Positions 37,599 to 49,035 of a stretch of 64,000 nt of DNA are shown here, in pieces. Below the pieces are notes generated by a model that had not been told where the DNA came from, did not search any database, and saw nothing but the letters and a program-made list of their open reading frames with translations. Numbering within the stretch: the stretch's first letter is position 1; each line of letters begins with the position of its first letter. Source of the DNA: Cepaea nemoralis (lineage: Eukaryota > Mollusca > Gastropoda > Stylommatophora > Helicidae). The DNA lies in assembly GCA_014155875.1 (NCBI GenBank), contig JACEFZ010013234.1:327001-391000 (forward strand), read 5' to 3'. The position numbers and the translations under genes are program-made.

Positions 37599-38373
37599 AT
37601 GCCCCAGGACAATACAATGTGGTTTAATTAATAATAAATGTCACTGTCCTGTCTTCGTTCTAACGTCTTCTGCCTTCCCTAACTCTAGCTGTTTAATTTA
37701 TGGAAGTGTTGTGCAGACTGCGTCTTATTTGCATAGCAAAAGTAGTGCCATCGCGACGGTAAGAAATAGAAAACGTATATAAATAATTAAATAAATGCTT
37801 TGAAATAAATATAAAGGTAATAATAATGTTCAAATAAATAAATATATTCAATAATTAAGTTCTATAAACAAATAATATTCGATCTAAGTCAACGATTCAG
37901 GCAAGCAGCCGCTTTGCGATTTGTCAACAATCAGTCGCTGATTGCAAATGGCGTAACGCAGCTGTTTGTCAGTCGCGATACGTCACCGGCGCAGCGCTAT
38001 TTTTAGATTGGAAAAATCAATATTGTTCTCGGCTCATTTTTGTGTATCGCTCCGCCGTGAATCATATTTGACAAATAGTAGTAAATAAATAAGTAATTGT
38101 AGAAATAAATGATACAAAACTATAACAATAATACTTACATATAAGAAGAAAACATGTTCATAAGCACAAAATAATTCAATAAGCATAAATAAACATAACT
38201 TGGTCACGATGGGCACAGCTCGCACTTCGTTCTGTCTGCACACGCCATTATCACTAACATAAATTAAACCCCTGTGATTATCTAACCGCAATACTATTTT
38301 AGAGCCTTTTGTGTGAGTGTTTTAGCTTGAACAATTGTCCAAGCTACACTTCTGACACCACTTTATCCTAGCC
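37599..38373 (-). other. Leader region and PBS of internal unit 6
   Basis: Same layout as the other leaders, with the variants of unit 3 (CAGGCAAGCAG, CTATAACAATAA). Confidence 0.65.
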
Positions 38374-38998
38374 TGTCATCAACCGATGTCACAGGCATTC
38401 CGGGATAACTTCTCTCGCACCACACAAAAAGACTTGTTAGTCGTACGAGAGGAATTGATTACACATTTTATTGCCACTGGCTCTTTGCATCACATCAATG
38501 TACAACAAACAGTCGCTAACAAATCACACAAGAATAAATGCACAGAATTGCCTATCACTAGTCGTTTCCTAACCCTATTGCTAATCTATCTACTCGGCTA
38601 ACGAAATAAGCATCGACGCTAAGCGATGCGTTCACTACGAAGTCTGTGTCCCGTCTGATCATTCCTCCCGTGCTGTTTACACAGTACGCGGAAGGACTTG
38701 GGGCGCACTACGGCTTTTGCGTGGGGCATCATTCAGCATGCTAGAGTAGTGGCCTCTCTTGAGTTTCAGTTTAGTTCTCCGTGTCTATCACGTTGGCGTG
38801 ATTATGCCGTGACCAGAGTGCTTACTCTCTGGTTGACACCTCCGTGTCCCATGAGAGAACTATTTAATAGTTCCCTTTCTTATTTATTCCCTACACCTAC
38901 CCTGCCCTCATGTAGGGGCACTGGGTTACCTCTATTCTACTTGAGGTAGACCACTCTTTCAGGGTGGTCTTCATTCCTATATAACTGAGTCTTTGACA
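38374..38998 (-). repeat. LTR 7 (right end, 5' LTR of the array)
   Basis: The LTR is 625 bp with CTCGGCTAACG, GAGAGAAC and the private GTGGGGCATC and CAGCATGCTAG. It ends CTTTGACA and is followed at once by unrelated flank (GTATTGTAGG), where the internal copies continue CACACCC. This fixes the LTR boundary. Confidence 0.93.
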
Positions 38999-39329
38999 GT
39001 ATTGTAGGACTGAACTGGGTTATCCAAGACATCAACACAAACATAGGGGCACATCATTCCAATCCATGGTTGTTTTCGCTATGAAACAGTAGTTGGTTAA
39101 CTTCTCTTTGATCTTCACACTGTTATTTTCCCCTGTTGGTTCCAGCTTATGGTACACCTTGCTGTATAGCTCTGTGCATTCTACTCATCCTGATCAAGCA
39201 GCTAGCCAAGGTTGAGATGACATGGCAGTGTCTAGGTGATTTATAGTCAGTACTGAACGCTTTGGAGCAGATATGATAAGATAGCGCAGCTTGGAGTGAG
39301 TTGGTTGAGGGCCTATGTCCCTAATTGTT
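38999..39329. other. Right flank of the array, no gene recognised
   Basis: The first 25 bp resemble the degenerate repeat left of the array (6630-6770). The rest is unique with no credible frame. Confidence 0.5.
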
Positions 39330-39986
39330 TGTGTGTATGTGTGAAAAAAACTCAGATAATGCATGCAGATAAAACTAATATGGAGAAAGAAATATATGTT
39401 AATGAGGATATATTGGAGGTGGTGGAAAAGTTTGAATATCTTGAGTCATTAGTTACCAACAATGGTGACACAATGAAAGAAATTAAAAGATGAATATCTA
39501 TTGCTCTTCAAAGACTAAAACAACTGGATAAATTGTGGCGTGGGACAGACAGACCTAAAAAATTAAAATTTTTAAGAGCATGTATCTTTCTCATTGCAAC
39601 ATATGCCTGTGAGACCTGGACACATACTAAACAAGCTAAATGCCTTTGAATATAAATGTTATAAACAGGTTCTAAGAATATCTTGGATACAGAAAACAAA
39701 TGAATCCATACTTCAAGAGCTGAATATTGAAGAAGGTTAGCTACTAAAGACGATAAAACAAAGAAAATATTTTGGTCACTTGAAACGTCATGAAAGTTGG
39801 AGAGAACAATAATGGAGGGGTATATGTCTGGGAAGAGAGGAAGAGGAAGACCAAAGAGAAGGTGAGTGCAAGATGTGGTGGATGATCTCCAGATGGGTGT
39901 ATCGGGTGCGGGACATCTTACTTATGAAGACTTTTTCCCTAGAAGGTTATTAAGGTTCTGTAAAGGACATGCTACTGAATGAATGT
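39330..39986 (+). mobile_element. LINE (family B) 3' fragment, decayed
   Basis: Frames broken by stops read KKTQIMHADKTN, then FEYLESLVTNNGD, LKFLRACIFLIATYACETWT and GKRGRGRPKRR. This is the RT thumb and C-terminal region of a non-LTR retrotransposon. It ends HATE-stop followed by (GAAT)n at 39977-39985, the same tail as the copy at 62089-62547. Confidence 0.85.
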
Positions 39987-39989
39987 GTC

Positions 39990-40151
39990 CGGGAAGGTTA
40001 ACCCGGTCAACAAATACCCGCAGAAGTCGGATGTGTCGGCCTAACGGTGCAAGAACATAGCTCTGCTGTAAACAGGCACAACGCAATCAGTCTGGGAAAA
40101 AAAAAACACTCCGGATGAACGCAGAAGAAGAAGAAGAAGAAGAAGAAGAAT
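39990..40151 (+). repeat. Dispersed repeat S1, copy 2, with (AGA)n tail
   Basis: It starts GGGAAGGTTAACCCGGTCAA directly after the LINE tail, includes TGTCGGCCTAACGGTGCAAG and a poly-A, and ends GGATGAACGCAGAAGAAG with the AGA repeat extended to about 40151. Confidence 0.75.
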
Positions 40152-40638
40152 GAGTGTGTGTACAAGAGTGGTACTGAGATTTCATATCTGTGTACAGGCA
40201 TATTATAATGAAAACGGATCATGATCCAGCACACAGCATAAGGACATGCTGGGATTAGATCTTGGTTGGTAATGTTTCCTCAGTAGGTTGAGATATTTCA
40301 TTGTCACCAGCCTCAACCCGATGCCCAGGGAGAATTCCTCGCTTGTGAATTTAAACTTGTGATTACTCAGATCATCTAGAGTTGTGGGAACATCCATGTT
40401 GGTTTGCGTGTTAGTGACTGCCTTTCTAAATAAATGTGTAACACGAGAGGGTTTGAATTGAAAACCTTGTAAGTTTTTTTTTGGGGGGGAAAAAGGGGTG
40501 GGTTGTGGGGGGGGGGGGGGGGGGGATATATTCTGATAAAGTAAAGAACTAATGTTATCATTTTTCGATGTTGTCACTACTGTGTTCTCAAGCGCCAATA
40601 AAGTGCTTGGATTCCTGTAGAAAAAAAAATGCTCTTAG
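40152..40638. other. No gene recognised; contains a G19 run
   Basis: This is a unique stretch. A homopolymer of 19 G's at 40507-40525 is preceded by T10, G8 and GGGG blocks (40474-40505), so the + strand could form a G-quadruplex. Open frames here are low complexity (poly-Pro from the G run). Confidence 0.5.
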
Positions 40639-40850
40639 TCGCATGAGTAACCGCTCATGCACCACCACCACCAGCTGTAGGTTCTTCATCAGACGTAAAA
40701 GTCTGTCACAGAAGTCACGCCGTTTTGAAACTTCCTACTCCACTCGCACACTTGCTGGACTGACAGGCATGCATCACCATACTGGACCTTCATTCGCTGA
40801 TGAATTTCTATAGTTTCACCCATTCACTGATCAAAAAATGAATTGTGCAT
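40639..40850 (-). pseudogene. Mariner/SETMAR-type transposase HTH fragment
   Basis: The - strand reads IEIHQRMKVQYGDACLSVQQ, then VCEWSRKFQNGVTSVTD, then stops. The pattern EIHxRMxxxYG...VxxWxxxFxxGxTSVxD is the N-terminal HTH_48 domain of Mos1/SETMAR-like mariner transposases. No catalytic part follows. It is distinct from the two mariner relics at 43.7 and 56.2 kb. Confidence 0.55.
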
Positions 40851-41520
40851 ATCAAAAGTGGAGCGGCCATATTTAAACTGTCCATATGACATCACCGTGT
40901 TCGTCTGCACCCTTGACATCCTTAACAACAATATTGACAGATTACAAGAAATGGCATGGTTATTGTAATCTCTATAACACTTTTAAGGTTTTCATTTGAA
41001 GCCCCCTCGTGTATGTTTATACTCATGAATTAATGTGCATGGATGTTATATAACTATTTTGTGTTTTTATGAATAAATGAGCATGGAGGATGTATATGTT
41101 TATGTGGTTGCTTGTGAATTAATTATGTTCTATAAAATGTTGTTTATACTTGTGATTATGTATGTACGATGTACCACATATGTTTGTATGATGTATGTCA
41201 TGTTTGTGAATCTTCTGTAACATCTGTGCGCATTTAAAACATTTTTATATAACTTATTCAAGCATAAACCCTGAGTGAATTAATGTGCCTTGTAATACGT
41301 AGCATATGTATTTATAACTACTTACCTTCCCCATAATACTCCAGCAGCCTTAGGGTAGATGGTCCCAATTGTAAACATTGTGAACATTCACACTTATATT
41401 TCACATATATGGTCTGAATGGAAAAGTTATCCGCACATTTTATCCCTTCATACTTATTCTTAGTATGTCTTCTCCTGTCCTACCTTAGGGTGTAGAGGAA
41501 TATAAGATCTATCAGTCTCT
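40851..41520. other. No gene recognised
   Basis: AT-rich unique sequence with loosely repeated TGTATGAATTAATGTGCATG-like words (about 41020-41290). No frame of interest. Confidence 0.4.
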
Positions 41521-41522
41521 AG

Positions 41523-41665
41523 AGAGCCATGGTGGCCTAGTTGGTGAGCTTGCCTGTCAAGGCAGGTGTGTGGGTTCAATCTAGAACATAAGCAGGGTTA
41601 TTATTTTCTGACCAGTAAGGCTTTGGAGTTCGCCTGGCCACATCAACATAGGCACCAGCCAATTT
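41523..41665 (+). repeat. tRNA-Asp-like SINE
   Basis: The A-box-like GGTGGCCTAGTTGGTGAGC, an anticodon arm GCCTGTCAAGGC (GTC, Asp) and the B-box-like GGGTTCAATCTAG resemble a tRNA head. A non-tRNA body follows (TTATTTTCTGACCAGTAAGG). A mismatched acceptor stem argues against a functional tRNA. Confidence 0.55.
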
Positions 41666-42497
41666 TCTGGAAACTTTTTTTTAAAATAAAAGCTTCTAGT
41701 GATTGCTTACTACCATTGGAAAACTGGTAACTTAAAAATAAAAAGAAAAAAAACCTAATTACCTATGAACTTGTCTACTTGTCTATTGCACAGAAAACTG
41801 GAAATCCTGTAGTTTGTAACTTTACTCTTCTTGGCGAGCACCTAGCTGAGGAGTTAGGATGTGGAACCCAGGTTCTAATCTGCCATACAGATTTGAATAT
41901 ATCAGATGTGAAATCAATTCTAAGCACGAACACTGGGTGGTGATTGTTTGGGCACAAGTGTCTTCATTTGCTCTGCCTTTCAAAAGCTCGCTTGGCAGAC
42001 ACTGTTTTCTTCATGTACTTAGCCCTTTAAACGCCCATTAGATGTGGCTTTCATCAAGTACGTCTTGATCCTGATACAGCCTACTCAGCACTTGAACTCA
42101 ACACTGTACTGGCTCATCTCCCATCTTTAGCAATTCTCAGATTATCTCTATCTGTGTTTGTGTAATTAGCTATGGTTGCGATTGCTGCTTTTCCTCTAGC
42201 CTAGGAGGAATGTTGGGGAAATGATGGACAGTGTCAGCCTCTGCTAGTTGCACATGGGCATCAGTGCTGTTTAGTTGGCAGTATGTACTATTATCATGTA
42301 ATTTGTTAAAGTTAATATTCTGTACGGCACTGTCATATTTACACAAATCTGCGTGAGTACTTGCATTTATTATACCTCACTTTTACACATATTTGATTTT
42401 CTTTATGATGAAACCATAATGTATTTTTCTTTTAAGGGGCCTTTCTTTGGGGCTATGTAACAGTATAGTGTGTTGTCTCTGTGAGAGTGAGAGAATG
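41666..42497. other. No gene recognised
   Basis: Unique AT-rich sequence. Open frames up to about 60 codons on each strand lack splice context or family resemblance. Confidence 0.4.

Positions 42498-42534
<37 letters not shown>
42498..42534. repeat. (GA)n microsatellite
   Basis: A run of about 17 GA dinucleotides. Confidence 0.95.
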
Positions 42535-42538
<4 letters not shown>

Positions 42539-43474
42539 ACATAATTGTTTTTAACATAGTGTACTGGTGTGCTCCCTTGTACACATACATATACACATAA
42601 TGAGGGTTTCTCTGGAGGTAAAAGTGTCTTCAACTTGACTTGAACCTGAGAGTTCAAGAGACCGACACAATTTTTGTAACAACTCTGATCAGTAGCCATG
42701 TTATGTGGCACATTAAATAATTTAGCTGGCTGCAGAGAGCCTACATGCCATAGGTGATATCTCTGATGTGGAGTACTTCTGTATATGAACTAGAATCATA
42801 CAAGTTGTATATGTGTACGCTGGTGACGCTGGTGTCACCAGTAGAAAGTAATAGTCTTCTTCAGGTGCCAGTTGTGGAGCTGATATTGGTGATCAGTCTC
42901 TCCATTCCTTTCTTTCATCATCTGATATTTTAACAAAACTGATGCTGCTACGAGTACTTGTTGGCCAGCTGTTGACGATTTCCCCATTCACCAGACTCGT
43001 ATATACCAGACCAAGTATATCCCCACAGAAGGCCACTTTCTCTGCTTGACCTCTTCTGTTGCAATGCCCCGTACAATTCATCTGTCTTGTCCTTGATGGT
43101 GGTCAAGTAGTATATAAGTATACATGAAGTATGGTCTCTGAGACAATGTTAGAGCAATTGGTTGCAGCAACACATGCCACTCCCTTACATCCCTGAATTC
43201 TTTGCTATATGAAATTGCAAAGGATCAAGTTCAATGCACATGCCTCCTGTTTTCTTCAGTAACTACCATAAGGAGAGTCTCAGTACAGTGCACAAACTCT
43301 GTAGCAACGGAGAGAATTGCACAACAGGGTTACTACACATGCTATAACTATTCTTTTATGAGTAGATTTTCTAACATTGACTGTTTGCCCTAGGCATTGG
43401 CTTGTCTGGTCTACTCTTATCAATGTCCAACAGCCAAGCCATTTATAACATGCACAATGGAGGTCAACATGGTT
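42535..43474. other. No gene firmly recognised
   Basis: On the - strand a stop-free stretch at about 43150-42955 reads TDELYGALQQKRSSRESG and LLWGYTWSGIYESGEW before a stop. Its composition is protein-like but there is no clear start, splice sites or known family, so I do not call it. The rest is unique. Confidence 0.3.
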
Positions 43475-43695
43475 GAATAGATAAAAGTGCATGCTCCTAA
43501 ACTTCCAGTGTGCTGATGCTGAGGTAGAGGATCAACCCTTACATCAGTCAGCTGGACTAAAATGTTGAATTTTGTCCTTGACTTTGGGATATAAATTACA
43601 AGTACCTCAGAAGTCACAGTGGGTTCACCTTATGGCATGGGACACTGGTATTAGGGAAAGATAATCCACACACAAAAATTTGCCTTGTGCACTAG
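43475..43695 (+). repeat. SINE family S3, copy 1
   Basis: Shares with 55890-56110 the blocks AACTTCCA.TGTGCTGATG, CTGAGGTAG, GGACACTGGTA and TAATCCACACACA. It holds a B-box-like AGAGGATCAACCC. A tRNA-type head is likely but degenerate. Confidence 0.65.
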
Positions 43696-43705
43696 AAGCT
43701 GTATA

Positions 43706-44425
43706 AGGGGCATTCATTTTAAATCCGTTTGTGCTGCACCGCACATAATTGCGTTCGTTGAACATGATCATGTCATAGTCATGTGATAAGTACTGACCAA
43801 TGAATAAAAGAGCAAGTGCTTATCATCCCATGATGCATAGGTTCTGTTTTTTTTTTGCATTTTCTTTACCATGAAGGGCTATTGTTGGCCGACTTTAAAG
43901 AACCTGGTGTCAACATCAACTCTACCCACTACTTGCAAACACTAGACAAGCTGCAAAAAGCCATCAAGAATAAATGACCTGGCATGCTTTCTCACGGTGT
44001 GATTTTGTTGCACAATAATGCTCGTCAGCATGTCGCAAAGATTGTGCAAGAAGCATTAGCAAGGAAGAAGTGAAAAATTCTGCAACATCCAGCCTATAAT
44101 CCTGATTTGTCACCATGTGATTTTCATTTGTTCAGACCTCTAAAGAAAGCTCTCAAGGGGCAACAATTTCACACAGATGCAGACGTAATGAACGCTGTAA
44201 ACACTTGGCTCAGTGAGCAACCACAATACTTTTTTGTGGACGGCATTCGCCGCTTACCTAAGCAATAGGATGCTTGCCTGAATGTCTACGGCAACTTCTT
44301 CTGACCAACCCATGGTTCATAATTAATTCAAAATGAATGCTTTGTTTAATTCTACCAGACCTGTTAATGTTTCTTTCATGCTTTTGTAATAAAGCCACTG
44401 GAATGGGTTTCAAATGAATGCCCCT
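43706..44425 (+). mobile_element. Mariner-type DNA transposon relic A
   Basis: Terminal inverted repeats read AGGGGCATTCATTTTAAATC on the left and TTTCAAATGAATGCCCC on the right, with TA on both sides. Length is 720 bp against about 1.3 kb for a full mariner. Inside, on the + strand at about 43870-44305, are VILLHNNARQHVAK, PAYNPDLSPCDFHLF and LKKALKGQQF, the catalytic-core and C-terminal blocks of a mariner transposase, with at least three stops. The N-terminal HTH half is deleted just after the 5' non-coding part. Confidence 0.88.
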
Positions 44426-46835
44426 AATTGTTTGTCTATGGCTACACTTGAGTTCAGAGCGAGTGAACCGGATAGGGGAAGGGACACACACATGCACATG
44501 TGTCTTCCTAGACTGTTTACCTTATCCAAAAAAGCAAGACATCCAAACACATACCTTGGAATTATGAAGGTGTATAATATCCCTTTCTTATTGTGTACAA
44601 ATGCTGTCCAGACAGTGAATCATGCCACGCCTACTTGAGTTCCAGGTGGATGTTAATTGTAGCCACTCAACCCTCAGAAAGTTCTAGTAGTGTCTTCAGA
44701 CTAGACATTTACCACCAAACACCTATACTATGGGGCCCATGTTCAATATTGAGATGTAGGAACCTAAACTATCTTTAGTCTGCTTTAAACTTGGTCTAAC
44801 GAGTCTAATTGACAATTTGAGCTATATCCTCTCTCTTCTGTCCACTGTCTCTCATGTCTACCGGTATCAAACCTGTCAAGCTTGCTCATTTCCTTGTACA
44901 CCCGCATACACTAGCATGAAAATGAAACTAATCTTCGCCAGCCATGACCACCCCAGAGACACCAACTACTGTCTTCGGACCCAGCCCATCACTATCTTCC
45001 TGAACATACCCATTGAGTCACTAAGGACACATGCCCGAGTGAAATTCTATGTCTCAAGCCATGTTATTGTTTTACTTACTGCCATTACTTGTATCTACTG
45101 GCACCAGTTTATCCTGTGGTACTGGTGATATCAGATCAATGACCTGGTTTGCTGCATCTGTGTTCAGTCTCAATACTGATAGTTAAGTCAACCCACCAAC
45201 ATGACTTGTATAGATAAAAGATTTATGTTACTTGGGAATGTTTGTATTGCCAGTCTTTCAGTTTGGTGTCTACATTTGGAGCAGTGTAATGGCCACTTCA
45301 CTGGCATGCAGGCATATTTTTCTGACCAGTACAACTGTGATACACATCTACCCAGCCTCAACAGATGTCCCCGGAGAATGTAAGCAAGGCTAATGTGATA
45401 CTGACTATGCCACCCCTCAAGGACTGAACCCCCAACTGGCATGCCAAAGGGGAAACTTCCTGTAGAGACAATATTATTGAACATAATAGTTATCATACTG
45501 TTCATATCTTTCATTACTATATATAGTCTTACTTGATTGTTTCCATTTTGTGCCTAGCCATGCTAATCAGTTTGATTTCTTGGTATCTGTAAATATTACG
45601 TGTCTGTATGGTTACAAGAAAACCATTTTAACAAGCTGACCACACAAGAAACTATAGAAAAGCATACTATACACAGTGTGACTGGAGTATTCCTGCCAAC
45701 AGGCTGCATCAATTCACAGTCAGATATGTTTAAGAAGGACACTGCTACTAATATTATCAGTATGGTTGCAGTTATATTTTACCCTGGGTCACAATTCTAT
45801 TGTATTTGATTGGGACCAATAATTTATTTCCAATCTTATTTTTGAGTAAGATTAGTGGACAACCCATGCTATTAAACGAGCATTCCATGCAGATTTCTGT
45901 TGTAAGCACTTTTAAACAAATTTGTCTACAACTTTCTCTACATTGTCAGTAGGTCATGGAATGCAAATACCAATACTGAGCATGTTTTTGTTACCCTGCC
46001 AAATACATTGTACCCATCATTCATAATGGATAACTTGTTCTTGAATGTTTGTTGGGAAGACACCAGGTTACACTTACTGGGCAGAAGGTAGGTGGCAATG
46101 GATGTTAAACCACCAGAGATCACAGTTAGACAGTGTGATGGAGCTTACAAGCTCAGCATGAGCAACCTGGACTGGATATTCAGTTCCCTTGAACAAGGGT
46201 GGAAGACTCGGAGGACACTGCTCAAGTTATAAAAATAGAAATCCCTTGGTTGCTGGAAATTTTAAAAAGTAGGCTGAATAAGTCACAAACCCAGGATGAA
46301 TTTCAAAATTACAAAACATCCACAAAAGAATATTTATAACATGTCTGATTCTGTTATGCCATCCTTAGTGCCACAGACTTTGTGTGCTGTGCTGAGAGTT
46401 TCCTTGTGTAACCCGTAAGAGGAAACTGAATCTCTTGGATAGAAATATCCATATAATTAAACAGATTTTCATACCGATACCCAGTTTATTCATCGTAAAA
46501 GTGTGTATGACAGATTTAATGAACACCCAGCTTATGCAGTTTAAAGAACACCCAACTGAGCCCAACTTGTATTAACTTATTCAGTTAACAAACACACAGC
46601 TTAGTTAGCTTAACAAACAAGCAACTTCAGGAGTTACAATGGGACATATAAAACAAGCCCTGAAAGTATTCAAACAAAAACATATCCTGCATGGCTCAAG
46701 TTGTCAACATTCAGCTTCTGTCATGAGACAATAACCTAACTGTACTGAACAAGCTCTTTGGCCAAGGGGTTCAGAATGCAATTCATAATCATGCATACCA
46801 CAGATGCGGGCGATTTTGAAGCATACAATGGTATT
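44426..46835. other. No gene recognised
   Basis: About 2.4 kb of unique AT-rich sequence. A B-box-like GGGGGTTCAGTCC on the - strand near 45425 hints at one more degenerate SINE (about 45280-45460). Open frames up to about 108 codons on both strands show no family and no matched splice sites. Confidence 0.4.
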
Positions 46836-46935
46836 AGTGCCGGTCGTTCAGAAAGCAATGGCAAACTACTGAACGTAAACTTTCCCAGGAATGGACAAAC
46901 AGACAAAAACTGCCGGAGTTGATTGCTATGTACTT
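46836..46935 (+). repeat. SINE family S2, tail fragment
   Basis: GTTCAGAAAGCAATGGCAAA followed by CTACTGAACGTAAA and CCGGAGTTGATTG matches the S2 body. Confidence 0.6.
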
Positions 46936-47143
46936 AAAAGAATCTGCAATCAACTTTTTCTAAACTGAACAAGACAAATATCAAACAGATGAATGTCAAA
47001 CACATTCAACGGTGAACAAAATAGCAAATATAGAAATGACTGATCACCCAAGCTTGATTGACCTACAGGTAAATATGATTGTAACACAGACCAGATCTGT
47101 CTGACTGTTGATGTTTGGGGCAACTATCACAGATATAATGGCG

Positions 47144-47342
47144 CTGTGGTTTAGCGGACAGTGAAACAAAAAGTTTCATAATTCCCTGATATGCAGTCCA
47201 GGATTCAAATATGCGAATGATTTGGAAGCAGACTTCTTTGCATTGATTTTGACGATGTAAGGTATCAGCCATTCACAAAGCAATGGCGAGCTACTGAACT
47301 AACATTGCTAAGTAAATAATGATTGATTGATTGATTGATTTA
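47144..47342 (+). repeat. SINE family S2, copy with tRNA head and (ATTG)n tail
   Basis: A-box-like GTGGTTTAGCGGACAG and B-box-like CAGGATTCAAAT precede the S2 body (CCATTCACAAAGCAATGGCG). A GATT repeat (GATTGATTGATTGATT) ends it at 47323-47341. The same tetranucleotide ends the LINE family A copies, so the SINE may use that LINE's machinery. Confidence 0.6.
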
Positions 47343-47835
47343 GGTACCGACATCACAGCATTCGGGGCATTCCTATAAGCGCTGTGGTCGACTGCGACGT
47401 CCTGTAGACTACATGCAACTAACTTTATCACAGAGATATATTATAACTTGTCAGTGTCAATTACTGACACAGAATCTCACAATAATATTCTACATTCGCT
47501 AGTGTCCAGTGCTGAAGGAGATGGTAAAGGGAAATATCCCATAGCTGATAACTGCCATATTGACAAGAAATTTATAGGCTTACTGCTTTAAGAGGTTATG
47601 TGACCAGCTCTTTTACCTGCCATTTTCACTTTCTTAAATTCCAGAGTACAATCAGACATTGCAAAATGTATAACTATTAAGTTGAGATGCTTTCTTCTGT
47701 ATAAAAATACAAAGAAACACACCAGGTGTAAATTGTGTTGTAACATAACACATACTTTGGGCAATTTATCACAGATTCTTACCTGTCTCAAATGTCAGTT
47801 ATCACAAATTTGCATTTTATTGTAATTTGTCACAG
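47343..47835. other. No gene recognised
   Basis: Unique sequence leading into the 56-bp array. Confidence 0.4.
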
Positions 47836-48680
47836 ATAAGATGTGTTAATGTCACATTCTGCTTTAGGTAAATCAATTAGAGATAGAATGTGCTAGTCTA
47901 ATGTCAGGTATGACACGTTGTTGTGGGTATATCAGAGATAAAATGTCTTAGTCTAATGTCACATATCACATATTGTTGTGGGTAAATCAATCGGAGATCA
48001 GTCTTAGTCTAATGTCACATATCACATATTGTTGTGGATTAATCAACTGGAAATAAGTTTTAGCCTCAAGTTACATATAACATATTGTTGTGGGTAAATC
48101 AATCAGAGATCAGTCTTAGTCTAATGTCACATGTCACAGATTGTTGTAGGTAAATCAATCAGAGATCAGTCTTAGTCTAATGTCACATATCACATATTGT
48201 TGTGGGTAAATTAATTATAGATAAAATGTGGTAATGTCACATTCTGTTATAGGTAAATCAATTAGAGATTGAATGTGCTAGTTTAATGTCAGGTATGACA
48301 CGTTGTTGTGGGTAAATCAGAGATAAAATGTCTTAGTCTAATGTCACATATCACATATTGTTGTTGGTAAATCAATCAGAGATCAGTCTTAGTCTAATGT
48401 CACATATCACATATTGTTGTGGGTAAATCAATTGGAGATCAGTCTTAGTCTAATGTCACATATTACTGTTGGTAAATCAATCGGAGATCAGTCTTAGTCT
48501 AACGTCACATATCACATATTGTTGTGGGTAAATCAATCGGAGATCAGTGGATAGAATGTGCTAGTTTAATGTCACATATCACATACTGTTGTGGGTAAAA
48601 CAATTAGAGATAGAATATGCTAGTTTAATGTCACATATCAAATATAGTTGTGGGTAAATTGATTGATGTAATCAAAATAT
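47836..48680. repeat. Minisatellite, ~56-bp unit with ~385-bp higher-order repeat
   Basis: The unit reads GTCTTAGTCTAATGTCACAT, ATCACATATTGTTGTGGGTA, AATCAATCAGAGATCA, about 14 copies with indels. A variant segment with ATTCTGCTTTAGG and GGTATGACACGTTG at about 47850-47920 recurs at about 48235-48305, giving a larger period of about 385 bp. Confidence 0.85.
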
Positions 48681-49035
48681 GCTAGTACCACGTTACATCC
48701 TGACTTCCCTTTACATTTGAGAAGAAACACACATGAGGTAAGGTAACCTCATAATGCTATGACATGTGTGTAAAATGCTGGTGTGTCACATACCTCTAGC
48801 AGTATCAGCTATGGGAACATCTGTGTCCAAGGTGCCTAGAGTCTGACAGACAAGCAAAGAGCAACTCCCAATATTATAACCATGTCATACATTTGTAGCA
48901 GACCTGGTTGCAGCGCCAGAGACAATCATTCACTTAAAATATGCCCTCAAACAAATTGGTAGTTACATGAGAATCCTGATGTGCAATCCTGAAAGAAGAT
49001 AAGAAATCAGAAAACTACACTAACAAATCTAACTT
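48681..49035. other. Spacer between two minisatellites
   Basis: Unique sequence; nothing recognised. Confidence 0.4.

Larger units (their letters stand above)
6781..38998 (-). mobile_element. Tandem array of a Ty3/gypsy-type LTR retrotransposon (7 LTRs, 6 internal regions)
   Basis: LTR starts lie at 6781, 12046, 17312, 22577, 27840, 33107 and 38374, giving spacings of 5,263-5,267 bp. Neighbouring units share one LTR, so the order is LTR-internal-LTR throughout. The element reads on the - strand: its 5' LTR is the right-hand one of each unit. LTR ends read TGTCA...TGACA. Just inside are a PBS and a polypurine tract. The only coding remnant is pol, broken in every copy. Variants repeat every third copy (LTR1 to LTR4 is 15,796 bp, LTR4 to LTR7 is 15,797 bp). 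No target-site duplication is visible at the outer edges. Confidence 0.95.

Noticed and set aside
42893..43150. Possible - strand exon (protein-like stretches in two frames)
   Set aside because: No matched acceptor and donor, no recognisable domain, and two competing frames; transcripts would be needed.
47588..47791. Consensus-like donor GACAG|GTAAGA on the - strand near 47780
   Set aside because: The open stretch before it is very short and no acceptor or coding signal is seen; likely chance.
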